64,000 bases of DNA from Streptomyces rishiriensis (GCF_030815485.1 NZ_JAUSWV010000002.1:4092001-4156000); one strand, 5' to 3'. Positions 1 to 7,944 are shown, numbered from the stretch's first letter. Numbers and translations: made by a program. The notes: generated by a model not told the origin, from the sequence alone.

Positions 1-944
1 CAGGCGGAGGCCCGGGTCAGCCGGGTGATCTCCTCCGCCGTCAGCTCCAGTTCGGCCACCGCCAGCAGCGCCGGCAGCTGCTCGACCGTCCGCGCGGACG
101 CGATCGGCGCGGCCACCGTCGGCTGCGCGGCGAGCCACGCCAGAGCGACCGTGGGGATCTGGCTGTCGTGGGCCCGGGCGATCTCGTCCAGGGCGGTGAG
201 GACGTTCCGGCCGCGCTCCGTGTCGAGGTGCTTGGCGGCGCCGGCGGCGCGGGCGCTCTGCACGGTCGTACCGGGCCGGTACTTGCCGGTGAGGAAGCCG
301 GCGGCCAGCGCGAAGTACGGGACGGCGGCGAGCCCGAAGCGGCCGGCGACGTCCTGGAGGGCGCCCTCGTAGGTGTCGCGGGAGACCAGGTTGTAGTGGG
401 GCTGGAGGGCGACGTACCGGGCCAGGCCCTCACGGTCGGAGAACTCCAGGGACTCCCGCAGGCGCTCGGGCGAGATGTTCGAGGCGGCGATGTGCCGTAC
501 CTTGCCCGCCCTCACCAGCTCGTCGAGCGCGCCGACGATCTCCTCGACGGGCACCTCGGGCTTGTCGAAGTGCGTGTAGTAGAGGTCGATGTGGTCGGTG
601 CCCAGACGGCGGAGCGAGGCGTCGGCGGCGGCCTTGATGTTGTCGGCGGACAGGCCGCGGAATTCGGGGTGCTGGCTCACCTTGGTGGCGATCACGACGT
701 CGTCGCGGTTGCCCCGGGCCTTCAGCCAGCTGCCGATGATGGTCTCGGACTCACCACCGCTGTTGCCCTCGACCCAGGACGAGTAGGAGTCGGCGGTGTC
801 GACGAAGTTCCCGCCGGCGGCCGCGTAGGCGTCGAGTACGGCGAAGGAGGCCGCCTCGTCGGCGGTCCAGCCGAAGACGTTGCCGCCGAGGGAGAGCGGG
901 AAGACCTCGAGGTCGGAGGAGCCGAGTGTGCGAAGAGACGTCAT
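1..944 (-). CDS. Aldo/keto reductase, C-terminus cut by window edge
   Basis: The protein reads from an ATG at 944 and runs off the left edge, so its C-terminus is missing. It shows the aldo/keto reductase pattern: an N-terminal LGGNVFGW beta-strand, FVDTADSYS carrying the catalytic Asp and Tyr, a VIATK segment with the catalytic Lys, and YYTHFDKP with the His, followed by the HIAASN segment. Members reduce aldehydes or ketones with NADPH in the cytoplasm; substrate cannot be told from sequence. Upstream there is no strong ribosome site, but the next in-frame starts would remove the first barrel strand. It is transcribed alone, away from the M23 gene. Confidence 0.9.
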   Translation of the reverse strand, partial: MTSLRTLGSSDLEVFPLSLGGNVFGWTADEAASFAVLDAYAAAGGNFVDTADSYSSWVEGNSGGESETIIGSWLKARGNRDDVVIATKVSQHPEFRGLSADNIKAAADASLRRLGTDHIDLYYTHFDKPEVPVEEIVGALDELVRAGKVRHIAASNISPERLRESLEFSDREGLARYVALQPHYNLVSRDTYEGALQDVAGRFGLAAVPYFALAAGFLTGKYRPGTTVQSARAAGAAKHLDTERGRNVLTALDEIARAHDSQIPTVALAWLAAQPTVAAPIASARTVEQLPALLAVAELELTAEEITRLTRASA

Positions 945-1129
945 GCTCGGTCTCAACGGAAGCCGACGGTCCGCCCATTCCGCGCGTGACGCGAAGAACA
1001 TGTGAACAGCACAGCCGAACGGGGTGCCCGGCACAGCGGATCAGCCCCAGCGGATTGGCACGGACCGGCAGCCCCGACGCGGAGGGCGTCAGGGCTGCGG
1101 GGTGCATCAGGGGTGTCCGGACGGGCGGC

Positions 1130-2155
1130 TCAGGGGTTGAGGCCCTTGCCGCGCAGCCAGGCCGCCGGGTCGATGCCGTCGGCGCTGCCGCCCGGGTGGA
1201 CCTCGAGGTGGAGGTGGGCCCCGGTGACGTTCCCGGTCGCGCCCACCCGGCCGATCACATCACCGGTGGCGACCTTCTGGCCGACGCTGACGCTGATCGA
1301 CGACTGGTGGCAGAACCACAGCTCGGTGCCGTCGTCCAGGGTCAGGATGGTGCGGTAGCCGTAGGAACCGGCCCAGCCGGCCTCGGTGATGGTGCCGCTG
1401 TGGACGGCCTTGATGAGGGTGCCCGTCGGCGCGGCGAAGTCGAGACCCGTGTGGTAGCCGGAGGACCAGAGGGAACCGGCCTGGCCGAAGGTCGAGGTGA
1501 TGGTGTACGAGGAGGTCGGCAGCGTGTACTGCTTGGCCAGTTCGGCCAGGCGCGCGGCCTCGGCCTTCGCGGCGGCTTCCTCGGCGGCCTTCTTCTTCGC
1601 GGCGGCGGCCTTGGCCTCCGCCTCCTTCTCGGCCTTGGCGGCGGCGTCGGCCTCGGCCTCGGCCGCTGCGGCGAGTGCCTTGACCTCGACCTGGGACTGC
1701 TGCGACTCGGCCTGCGCCATGATCCGGCTGCGCAGCGCCTCGCCGGCGTCGGCGGCGCTCTCCTCGGTGTCCAGGGCGGCTTCGGAGCCGAAGCCGGCGA
1801 GGGCCGGCGCGGCTTCCTGGACGGGCTCGTCGTCGTCGGAGATGAGCGAACCGACGTTGGGCAGGTCCGGCATCGAGATGGAGACCGGGGCCTTGCCGGT
1901 GTTGGCGCTGGCCATGCCACCCGCGCTGACGGCGGCGATGACGCCGACACCGAGGACGGTGGAGCTGCGGGCGAATCCGCCGCCGCGCTGCTTGGCGACG
2001 CGGTGCTTGCCGCGTACCGGGCGAGTGGACTCCGCGGTGGGGTTCCACTCCTCCCAAGGTCCCTCGTCGGTGCGATAGCCGCCGTAGCCGAAGGTGTCGG
2101 TGGACGGCTGGCTGGGCGCGTACGGGGCCTCGGGGGCAGGCGGGTTGGACGCCAC
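1130..2155 (-). CDS. M23 family peptidoglycan endopeptidase
   Basis: A 341-residue protein with a GTG start preceded by AAGGAG about ten bases upstream. Residues 1-60 are a basic, Pro-rich cytoplasmic part, about 65-85 a signal/membrane segment (VLGVGVIAAVSAGGMASA), and about 120-210 an Ala/Glu/Lys-rich coiled coil. The C-terminal 130 residues are an M23 (LytM) domain with the zinc ligands His235 and Asp239 in HTGLD and His314-x-His316 in HLHLE, so it should be an active glycyl or D,D-endopeptidase of the cell wall. A c-di-AMP riboswitch lies directly upstream, as is known for other Streptomyces wall hydrolases. Confidence 0.92.
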   Translation of the reverse strand: MASNPPAPEAPYAPSQPSTDTFGYGGYRTDEGPWEEWNPTAESTRPVRGKHRVAKQRGGGFARSSTVLGVGVIAAVSAGGMASANTGKAPVSISMPDLPNVGSLISDDDEPVQEAAPALAGFGSEAALDTEESAADAGEALRSRIMAQAESQQSQVEVKALAAAAEAEADAAAKAEKEAEAKAAAAKKKAAEEAAAKAEAARLAELAKQYTLPTSSYTITSTFGQAGSLWSSGYHTGLDFAAPTGTLIKAVHSGTITEAGWAGSYGYRTILTLDDGTELWFCHQSSISVSVGQKVATGDVIGRVGATGNVTGAHLHLEVHPGGSADGIDPAAWLRGKGLNP

Positions 2156-2174
2156 GCGGGCGCACTCCTTTCCT

Positions 2175-2345
2175 TCCGTCGCCTACCGGGTTAGCTGACG
2201 GGTTCGGAGCGGGAAGGTCTCCTACGCGCGTATACCGGTCGTGGACTCTGCGAGTTCACGACGGCTTCCGCGTGATTCACCCCAAGGTGGTGGTTCCCCG
2301 GTTCCCTTGCGGGATTCGGCACGTGCCGCACGGAGCCGACTCTGG
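2175..2345 (-). promoter_or_regulatory. ydaO-type cyclic di-AMP riboswitch upstream of the M23 gene
   Basis: Read on the minus strand, the leader contains the ydaO-yuaA signature blocks in order: GTGCCGAATCC, then GGAACCGGGGAACC, then TTGGGGTGAAT, and near the 3' end CTTCCCGCTCCGAACCCG followed by GTCAGCTAACCCGGTAGGCG. The element ends only about 20 bases before the GTG start, leaving room just for the ribosome site. This family binds c-di-AMP and, in actinomycetes, controls cell-wall hydrolases such as RpfA and NlpC/P60 or M23 enzymes; ligand binding usually turns expression off. No expression platform was modelled here. Confidence 0.88.
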
Positions 2346-2604
2346 TGCCGGCTGGGACGACCGCGCTGCGTTATCGAACGTTAATAGACCCGGGGGTGGG
2401 TTTCCAAGCCGTTCCTCTTGATCAACATCATTCCCGGCCTGGACTTTTAGGCCACCAGCGGTGAAAAACGGGCGAGTTGACCGCCCCCCGCCATGCCCCG
2501 TAAACGCCCCGTCAGTCATAGGAGTGGTGATGGTAACTCAGTTGTAATGCGCAGGGCGGTCGCCCGGTCACCGGCAGTAAGGGGATGGGATGCGCGACGA
2601 AAAC

Positions 2605-2642
2605 ACCGAAGGCCGGAACCCTTTCGGATTCCGGCCTTCGGT
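2605..2642 (-). terminator. Terminator after tRNA-fMet
   Basis: A perfect 14-bp stem (ACCGAAGGCCGGAA with its complement) and a 10-base loop, followed on the minus strand by a short T run (GTTTTCG). It lies 8 bases beyond the end of the tRNA. Confidence 0.8.
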
Positions 2643-2649
2643 TCATCAG

Positions 2650-2723
2650 TAGCGGGGACAGGATTTGAACCTGCGACCTCTGGGTTATGAGCCCAGCGAG
2701 CTACCGAGCTGCTCCACCCCGCG
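2650..2723 (-). tRNA. tRNA-fMet (CAT), initiator
   Basis: Cloverleaf of 74 bases with anticodon CAT. It has the initiator hallmarks: an unpaired first base (C1 against A72) and three consecutive G-C pairs next to the anticodon loop (GGG-CTCATAA-CCC). CCA is not encoded. It is transcribed alone on the minus strand. Confidence 0.95.
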
Positions 2724-2794
2724 GCGATGAACACAACTGTACGCCATCGGCGGGGCAGAAAGCACATCGGTTGATCACCGGGGCCCCGGCGGCC

Positions 2795-3922
2795 TCAGAG
2801 GAGGTGGCGGTTCGGCTCCTTCGCCCGCTCCTCGTACTCCGGAAGCACGAGGACGTCGACGCCCCGGCCCGCCAGCAGACCGGTTCCGTCCGCGTCCGTG
2901 ACGAAGGTGTCCGGCTCGCGCCAGGCCGTGACCACCCGGCCCACTCCGGCGTCGAGGATGAGGCGGGCACAGGGCGCCGGGCGGGAGGATCGGCGGGCGC
3001 ACGGTTCGAGGCTGCTGTAGACGGTGGCCGCGGGCAGCCGGGGATCGGCGGGGTCGAGCTTCGCGAGGGCGGCCTCCTCGGCGTGCACGACCGGGTCGCC
3101 GGCCTCGCGGGAGTGGCCGCGCGCCAGCTCCGTGCCGTCGGCGGCCACGATCACGGCGCCGACGCTGAAGGCGGTCTCCGACGGCGGACAGTCGGCCGCG
3201 AGGGCGCAGGCCAGGGCCAGCCAGTGCCGGTCGGCCGCGGCGGGCAGCGGTCCCGTGCCGGGTGCGGTGGGCTCGTAGCGGTTCAGGACGACGTCCTCGA
3301 TACGCCGGGACTCCACCAGGCGCAGCCGTCCGCCCTGGTAGCCGCCGGGCCCGAAGAGGCGGGGCGCGGACGGGTCGCCCACGAAGAGCGGGGCGAGGAC
3401 GAGCTGGAGCTCGTCGGCGAGGCCCTGCCGGAGCAGCTGGGTGTGGACGGTGCCGCCGCCCTCGACCATGAGCCGCCGTACGCCGCGGACGTCGTGGAGG
3501 TGTTCGAGGAGGCGGCGCCAGTCCACTTCGGGGCCGAGCGGGACGGCGTCCGCGGCGATGCCCAGCGCACGGATCCGGTCGGCGCCCTTCTCCGTCGTGT
3601 ACACGATCTTCTCGCCGCCCGTGTGCCAGAAGTTCGCCGCCGGATCCAGCTCGCCCGAGTCGCTGACGGTGACCTTGAGGGGGTACGCAGGCCGCCCGGC
3701 GGCCACGCGGGCGGCGCGGCGCTCGGGGGAGTTCACGAGGAGCCGGGGATTGTCGGCGCGGATCGTGCCGGCGCCGACGAGGATGGCGTCGACCGAGGCC
3801 CGGACCTCGTCGACACGGTCGAAGTCGGCGCGGCCGGAGAGAAGCAGGCGCTCGGGCGTGGTGTCGTCCAGGTAGCCGTCGAGAGAGACGGCGGCGGACA
3901 GCAGGACGTACGGGTACGGCAT
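2795..3922 (-). CDS. Domain-swapped RibD-like protein (reductase then deaminase)
   Basis: A 375-residue protein. Residues 1 to about 215 match the RibD C-terminal/dihydrofolate-reductase-like fold (AVSLDGYLDD, ILVGAGTIRADNP, MVEGGGTVHTQLL). Residues about 240-345 are a CMP/dCMP-deaminase zinc domain with HAE (His280, Glu282) and PC-x9-C (Cys308, Cys318). In riboflavin RibD the order is deaminase first, then reductase; here it is reversed. The pair of activities would deaminate and reduce the pyrimidine made from GTP by GTP cyclohydrolase II. It is divergent from the MarR gene, with an operator-like repeat between them, and GTP cyclohydrolase II lies just beyond. The domain reading is firm, the exact substrate is inference. 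Confidence 0.85.
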   Translation of the reverse strand: MPYPYVLLSAAVSLDGYLDDTTPERLLLSGRADFDRVDEVRASVDAILVGAGTIRADNPRLLVNSPERRAARVAAGRPAYPLKVTVSDSGELDPAANFWHTGGEKIVYTTEKGADRIRALGIAADAVPLGPEVDWRRLLEHLHDVRGVRRLMVEGGGTVHTQLLRQGLADELQLVLAPLFVGDPSAPRLFGPGGYQGGRLRLVESRRIEDVVLNRYEPTAPGTGPLPAAADRHWLALACALAADCPPSETAFSVGAVIVAADGTELARGHSREAGDPVVHAEEAALAKLDPADPRLPAATVYSSLEPCARRSSRPAPCARLILDAGVGRVVTAWREPDTFVTDADGTGLLAGRGVDVLVLPEYEERAKEPNRHLL

Positions 3923-3990
3923 CGACGCGGCTCTCCGGTGGGGTGACGGGCAGGGCTGACGGGCAGGACTTGACGGGCAGGACTTGGTTC

Positions 3991-4007
3991 AAGTTTGAAA
4001 CAAACTT
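3991..4007. promoter_or_regulatory. Inverted repeat between RibD-like and MarR genes
   Basis: AAGTTTG-AAA-CAAACTT is a perfect 7-bp inverted repeat with 3-base spacer, 12 bases before the marR-type start and overlapping a TTCAA-N2-TTGAA motif (3988-3999). It resembles the two repeats before the GTP cyclohydrolase gene, so it is probably the autoregulatory MarR operator for the divergent pair. Confidence 0.65.
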
Positions 4008-4018
4008 ACACTGGGGGC

Positions 4019-4549
4019 ATGACGACTCGCTGGCTCACCCCCGAGGAGCAACGCGCCTGGCGCGCGTATGTTGCCGGCTACCTCCTCCTCGAGGACGCGA
4101 TCGACCGGCAGCTCCAGCAGGAGGCCGGCATGCCCCACCTGTACTACTCCATCCTCGCCAACCTCTCCGACATCCCGGAACGGCGGCTGCGGATGACCGA
4201 CCTCGCGGAACGGCTGAAGATCACCCGCAGCCGGCTGACCTATGCGGTGTCCCGGCTGGAGAAGGACGGGCTGGTGCGGCGCGAGGACTGCCGCTGGGAC
4301 AAGCGCGGCAGCGTCGCGGTCCTGACGGACGAGGGCATGACGGTGCTGGAGAACGTCGCGCCCGGCCACGTCGGGACGGTTCGCGCGGCCCTCTTCGACC
4401 GGCTCACCCCCGAGCAGGTGGGACAGCTGGAGGAGATCTTCACGCAGGTCGCACGCGGGTTCCAGGAGAACGGCGACGGCGAGACGGCGCCCGAGGACCT
4501 CCCGTGGCGCCGGCGCTCGTCGCCCTGCTCGGGAACCGGGACTCCCTGA
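4019..4549 (+). CDS. MarR family transcriptional regulator
   Basis: A 176-residue winged-helix regulator. The start at 4019 (MTTRWLTPEEQ) is chosen over an in-frame ATG at 3995 because that one lies inside the inverted repeat and because GGGGG precedes 4019 closely. The DNA-binding region is residues about 55-105 (RRLRMTDLAERLKITRSRLT, then the wing VRREDCRWDKRGSVAVLTDEG). It sits between the RibD-like gene and GTP cyclohydrolase II, with three similar inverted repeats at 3991, 4583 and 4628, so it most likely represses both and itself. MarR proteins often respond to aromatic ligands; a flavin or pterin-like ligand would fit but is not shown. Confidence 0.92.
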   Translation: MTTRWLTPEEQRAWRAYVAGYLLLEDAIDRQLQQEAGMPHLYYSILANLSDIPERRLRMTDLAERLKITRSRLTYAVSRLEKDGLVRREDCRWDKRGSVAVLTDEGMTVLENVAPGHVGTVRAALFDRLTPEQVGQLEEIFTQVARGFQENGDGETAPEDLPWRRRSSPCSGTGTP

Positions 4550-4582
4550 CCGCGGGCCCTGTGAGGGGCGCCACACACCGGT

Positions 4583-4645
4583 TGCTTCAAATTTAAAGCA
4601 TGGGGTAGGGTCTCGGCTCGTTGGATCTGCTTCAAATCTGAAGCA
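4583..4645. promoter_or_regulatory. Two MarR-type operators before GTP cyclohydrolase II
   Basis: Two 18-base palindromes start exactly 45 bases apart. The first (4583-4600) is TGCTT-N8-AAGCA with core CAAATTTA; the second (4628-4645) is TGCTTCA-AATC-TGAAGCA, a perfect 7-bp repeat. Both share the TTCAAAT core with the repeat at 3991-4007. Between them lies the likely promoter for the downstream gene. Confidence 0.65.
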
Positions 4646-4696
4646 CAGGGTGGCCCTGTGCCGCCCTGTCACCGTCCTCCGGACCCGGGAGACCGC

Positions 4697-5338
4697 ATGC
4701 CCGACACCCCCGCCGCCACCCCGCGCGCCCGCGTCCGGGTGCCGCTGCGCTTCCCCGACGGCTACTCCGTCGACGCCGAACTGGTCACCTTCCACGGTCT
4801 CGCCGACGGCCAGGAGCACGTCGCCGTCGTCCTCGGCGAGCCGGCCGCCGGCGCCACCCCCCTGGTCCGGCTGCACTCCGAGTGCCTGACCGGTGACGTC
4901 TTCGGCTCCGCCCGCTGCGACTGCGGGCCGCAGTTGCGCGAGGCGGTCGAGCGCATAGCCGTCACGGGCGGTGTCCTGCTCTACCTCCGTCAGGAGGGCC
5001 GCGGCATCGGTCTCTACAACAAGCTCGACGCGTACGCCCTCCAGGACCAGGGCCTGGACACCTACGAGGCGAACGCCGCGCTCGGCCTGCCCGAGGACGA
5101 CCGGGACTACACGGCCGCCGCCCAGATGCTGCGCGCGCTGGGCATCACGAGCCTGGATCTGCTGTCCAACAACCCGGACAAGGCAGGCCAGTTGCGCGAC
5201 CTGGGCATCGACGTCCAGGACCGGGTCCCGACGGGCGTCTTCACCACCCCGCACAATGTCCGCTACCTGCGCGCGAAGGTCCTGCAGACCCAGCACACGC
5301 TGGCGCTGGCCGACCTCACCGGGCTCAGCGTGGGCTGA
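4697..5338 (+). CDS. ribA: GTP cyclohydrolase II
   Basis: A 213-residue enzyme (start MPDTPAATPR; GGGAGA lies upstream of the ATG at 4697). It converts GTP to 2,5-diamino-6-ribosylamino-pyrimidinone phosphate, formate and pyrophosphate, the first step of riboflavin synthesis. Zinc ligands Cys63, Cys74 and Cys76 are in HSECLTGDVFGSARCDCG, the RQEGRGIGL loop is intact, and NNPDK is present near the end. Tyr113 in AYALQDQG matches E. coli RibA Tyr105; in one Streptomyces paralogue this residue is Met and the product stops at the formamido intermediate, so this copy looks like the full-reaction type. Two MarR-type operators sit upstream. Confidence 0.93.
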   Translation: MPDTPAATPRARVRVPLRFPDGYSVDAELVTFHGLADGQEHVAVVLGEPAAGATPLVRLHSECLTGDVFGSARCDCGPQLREAVERIAVTGGVLLYLRQEGRGIGLYNKLDAYALQDQGLDTYEANAALGLPEDDRDYTAAAQMLRALGITSLDLLSNNPDKAGQLRDLGIDVQDRVPTGVFTTPHNVRYLRAKVLQTQHTLALADLTGLSVG

Positions 5339-6077
5339 CCGCGGGCGGCGCGAACGGGCCGTCCAGCGCGGCCCATTGGAGCAGCATGATGGTCTTCGCG
5401 TCCGCGATCGCGCCGGTGCGGACGAGGCCGAGGGCCTCGGTGAAGGGGAGTTCGACGACGGCGATGTCCTCGCCCTCGGCCGCCACGCCCGCCGTGTCCG
5501 CTCCGGGGGCGGAGGCGTCGTAGGGGGCGGCGAAGAAGCTGAGGCGCTCGGTGACCGAACCGGGGCTCATGAACGCGTCGAAGACATGCTCGACGTCGTG
5601 CACCGCCCGGCCGGTCTCCTCGGCCGCCTCGCGGCGGATCGCCTCGCGCGGGTCGTCGCCGTCCAGGAGCCCGGCGGCCGCCTCCAGCAGCATGCCGTCC
5701 GGATGTCCGTTGACGTACGCGGGCAGCCGGAACTGCCGGGTGAGCAGGACGGTACGGCGGTGGGGGTCGTAGAGGAGGATCGTGGCCCCGTCGCCTCTGT
5801 CGTACGTCTCGCGCTGTTCGCGGCTCCAGTGGCCGTCGCTGTGCCGGTAGTCGAAGGTGGTGCGGCGCAGGACGGACCAGTCGCAGGCGAGGACCTCCAC
5901 GTCGAGGACGCGGACCCGCTCGTTGCCCGTGAGGTCGCGTCCGTGGCGGTCGAGTCCGGTACGGCCGCGGGGGTCGGGGAGGTCGATGCCGGGGGTGCCG
6001 GGGGCGGGGCGGGCCGGCGCGCCCCGGGAGCCGGGGGCGGGGGCGGGGGCGGGCGAGGTGGTGACGTGCTCGGTCAT
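5325..6077 (-). CDS. NUDIX hydrolase (GDP-mannose pyrophosphatase-like)
   Basis: A 250-residue protein with about 55 Pro/Ala-rich N-terminal residues, then a NUDIX fold. The NUDIX helix REAAEETG with the metal-binding Glu pair is clear, preceded by MLLEAAAGLLDGDDP, and the upstream TVLLTRQFRLPAYVNG strand fits the ADP-ribose/GDP-sugar pyrophosphatase group. It overlaps the DUF4406 gene by ATGA (6074-6077), so both are translationally coupled. Its last bases overlap the end of the convergent GTP cyclohydrolase gene by 14 bases. Substrate is inferred from family only. Confidence 0.88.
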   Translation of the reverse strand: MTEHVTTSPAPAPAPGSRGAPARPAPGTPGIDLPDPRGRTGLDRHGRDLTGNERVRVLDVEVLACDWSVLRRTTFDYRHSDGHWSREQRETYDRGDGATILLYDPHRRTVLLTRQFRLPAYVNGHPDGMLLEAAAGLLDGDDPREAIRREAAEETGRAVHDVEHVFDAFMSPGSVTERLSFFAAPYDASAPGADTAGVAAEGEDIAVVELPFTEALGLVRTGAIADAKTIMLLQWAALDGPFAPPAVSPR

Positions 6078-6478
6078 CGTTGGCCTTCGGGGAGGTGGGC
6101 GGCGGGATCGGCGGTGCGGGCGTCGGGGACGTCGGCGAGGTCGGCGTAGACCGGCTTGCCCTGGGCACGGGCCTGCTCGGCCATCCGGTCCGCACCCTCG
6201 GAAGGACCGCCGATGCGCAGCACGGCGTCACAGCGCTCCAGCAGGCGTTCGGCGACGGGGTGGAAGAGTGCGTCGAACAGCGGGTCGCCGGGGGCGGCGC
6301 CGCCCGCCGTCTCCAGCAGGGGCAGCGCGAGCGCCTCGCCGGTGACGGGCAGATGCCCGGCGCGGAACAGGACGAGCGCGACCTCGTTCATCGCCCTCAC
6401 ATTGGCCGCGAGCTTCGCGGGGTCGTCGCCGGTGCCCGAACGGTACGGGCCGGCGACCAGGATCATCAGCGGTTCCAC
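6074..6478 (-). CDS. DUF4406-like nucleoside 2-deoxyribosyltransferase-fold protein
   Basis: A 134-residue protein from a GTG at 6478 with AGGAG six bases upstream. MILVAGPYRSG at the N-terminus and ERCDAVLRIGGPSEGADRMAEQARAQGKPVY near the C-terminus are the phosphate-loop and base-binding parts of the nucleoside deoxyribosyltransferase/DUF4406 fold (quoted in two pieces of one segment). The gene overlaps the NUDIX gene by four bases and follows the DeoR regulator by 19 bases, so the three probably form one operon touching nucleotide or sugar-nucleotide metabolism. No enzyme activity is established for this group. Confidence 0.75.
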   Translation of the reverse strand: MEPLMILVAGPYRSGTGDDPAKLAANVRAMNEVALVLFRAGHLPVTGEALALPLLETAGGAAPGDPLFDALFHPVAERLLERCDAVLRIGGPSEGADRMAEQARAQGKPVYADLADVPDARTADPAAHLPEGQR

Positions 6479-6497
6479 GGGGTCTCCTGAGGTGGGT

Positions 6498-7337
6498 TCA
6501 GGCCAGCCGGGTCTCGACGCCGGCCTCCCGCAGGGCGGCCAGGGTCTGCGGGCCGCCGGGATGGGTGGCGGGGTCCGCCGCGGCGGCGTCGGTGACGAAG
6601 GAGTCCACGGCGTCCAGCGGGGCGACCTGGCTGAAGGCGCGCACGCCCAGCTTGGTCGCGTCGGCGACGGCGACCGTACGAGCCGCCTGGCCGAGCCCCG
6701 CCTGCTTGACGGCCGCGTCCTCAAGGGAGAACTCCGACCAGCCGTGTGCGGCGTGCACCCCGCCGATCGACATCACGAACACGTCGAAGGCCAGGGACTC
6801 GAGGGTGCGCAGGGCCAGCGGCCCGACGAACGACCGCTCACCCGGGCGGGACCTGCCGCCGACGACCAGCAGGTCGATGCCCGGCCGGTCGGCCAGCCGC
6901 AGCGCGGCCTGGAGGCTGAGCACGGCCACGGTCAACGGGCCCCGCGCGGCCAGGTGTTCCGCCACGTGCACGGTGGTGGTCCCGGCGTCCAGCAGCACCC
7001 GTGACCCCGGCTCGACGAGTCCGGCGACGGCCGCGCCGAGCCGGTCCTTCGTCGCCGCCTGCCACGCCTGCCGGGCCTCGAAGCCGCCGCCCTCCTCGCG
7101 AGGCCGCCCGGCGACGGCCCCGCCGTGCACCCGCCGCACCAGCCCCTGGCGCTCCAGCACGTCCAGGTCCCGGCGCACGGTCATCTCCGAGACCCCGAGC
7201 CGCTGGGCGAGCTCGACGACGGAGACCCGCCCCGGCGCCCGGCCATGCCCACGGTCCTGCCCCGTGTCATGTCCTTGGCCCGTGCCGTGTCCCTGCACGA
7301 GGCGGAGGGTCAGGTCGAGACGGTCTGCGACATCCAT
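6498..7337 (-). CDS. DeoR/GlpR family transcriptional regulator with a Gly/His-rich insert
   Basis: A 279-residue repressor. The helix-turn-helix is about residues 38-75 (VSVVELAQRLGVSEMTVRRD, then LERQGLVRRVHGG). The DeoR sensor domain follows, with LLDAGTTTVHVAEHL and SIGGVHAAHGWSEFS. Between the first helix and the HTH, residues about 16-37 are an unusual Gly/His/Gln/Asp-rich insert made of short repeats. Family members bind phosphorylated sugars. It is the first gene of an operon with the DUF4406 and NUDIX genes and so probably controls them. Confidence 0.9.
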   Translation of the reverse strand: MDVADRLDLTLRLVQGHGTGQGHDTGQDRGHGRAPGRVSVVELAQRLGVSEMTVRRDLDVLERQGLVRRVHGGAVAGRPREEGGGFEARQAWQAATKDRLGAAVAGLVEPGSRVLLDAGTTTVHVAEHLAARGPLTVAVLSLQAALRLADRPGIDLLVVGGRSRPGERSFVGPLALRTLESLAFDVFVMSIGGVHAAHGWSEFSLEDAAVKQAGLGQAARTVAVADATKLGVRAFSQVAPLDAVDSFVTDAAAADPATHPGGPQTLAALREAGVETRLA

Positions 7338-7584
7338 GACGGCATTTCTACCATGCTGCCGTTCGAACGAACAACGACATGTTCATCTCCCGTTACGGGT
7401 CACGCGCCTGCCCCGGCTCGGCAGTTCGGGGCCGCCGGCCCTGCGCCGGCCTCCATGGCGGGCGGAACCGACCAACCAGGGGCTGGATACCTCCCCTGAC
7501 AAGAACAGCTTTTCTCGTGCGCAACGATCAGACATCACCTACCGGCCGCTCGCCGCGACGAGGTGAGGCCTAGAATGCGATCTC

Positions 7585-7944
7585 ATGCCGAAGCCTGACG
7601 AGCTGATCGTTGACATCGCCGCCCTTGTGGAGTCCGGGCACAGCAATCAGATGCCCCTGACCGTGGTCACCGGTGGTGCTGTCATCACCGGTCGACTGGC
7701 CACCGAAGCCATGTGGAGGCAGCGGGTGTCGGAGGTGCTGACGAACTCCGCCCAGCTGGCCGAGTTCTCCGCCGTCTTCGACACCCCCCCGAAGAAGGAC
7801 GGGCCGCCCACGCACCTGCACTTCCATGTCGCCCGGATCCTCCAGGGCACGGTGGGGATCCCGGAGACGGGCGGGATGTACCGCGTGGCGATCGAGGACG
7901 TCAGCGCCTGGACCATCGGGGACTTCAGCTACTCCGACCACTGA
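7585..7944 (+). CDS. Conserved actinomycete protein, 119 residues (GvpU-like?)
   Basis: Predicted soluble alpha/beta protein starting MPKPDELIVDIAALV with strands LTVVTGGAVITGRLA and HLHFHVARILQG. The layout (short helix, two strands with a central ITG turn, acidic end) recalls the small GvpU accessory protein of gas-vesicle loci, but no other gas vesicle gene is near and I cannot confirm the relation. It is a single gene between divergent DeoR and convergent tRNA-Lys. Codon bias is typical for the region. Confidence 0.7.
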   Translation: MPKPDELIVDIAALVESGHSNQMPLTVVTGGAVITGRLATEAMWRQRVSEVLTNSAQLAEFSAVFDTPPKKDGPPTHLHFHVARILQGTVGIPETGGMYRVAIEDVSAWTIGDFSYSDH

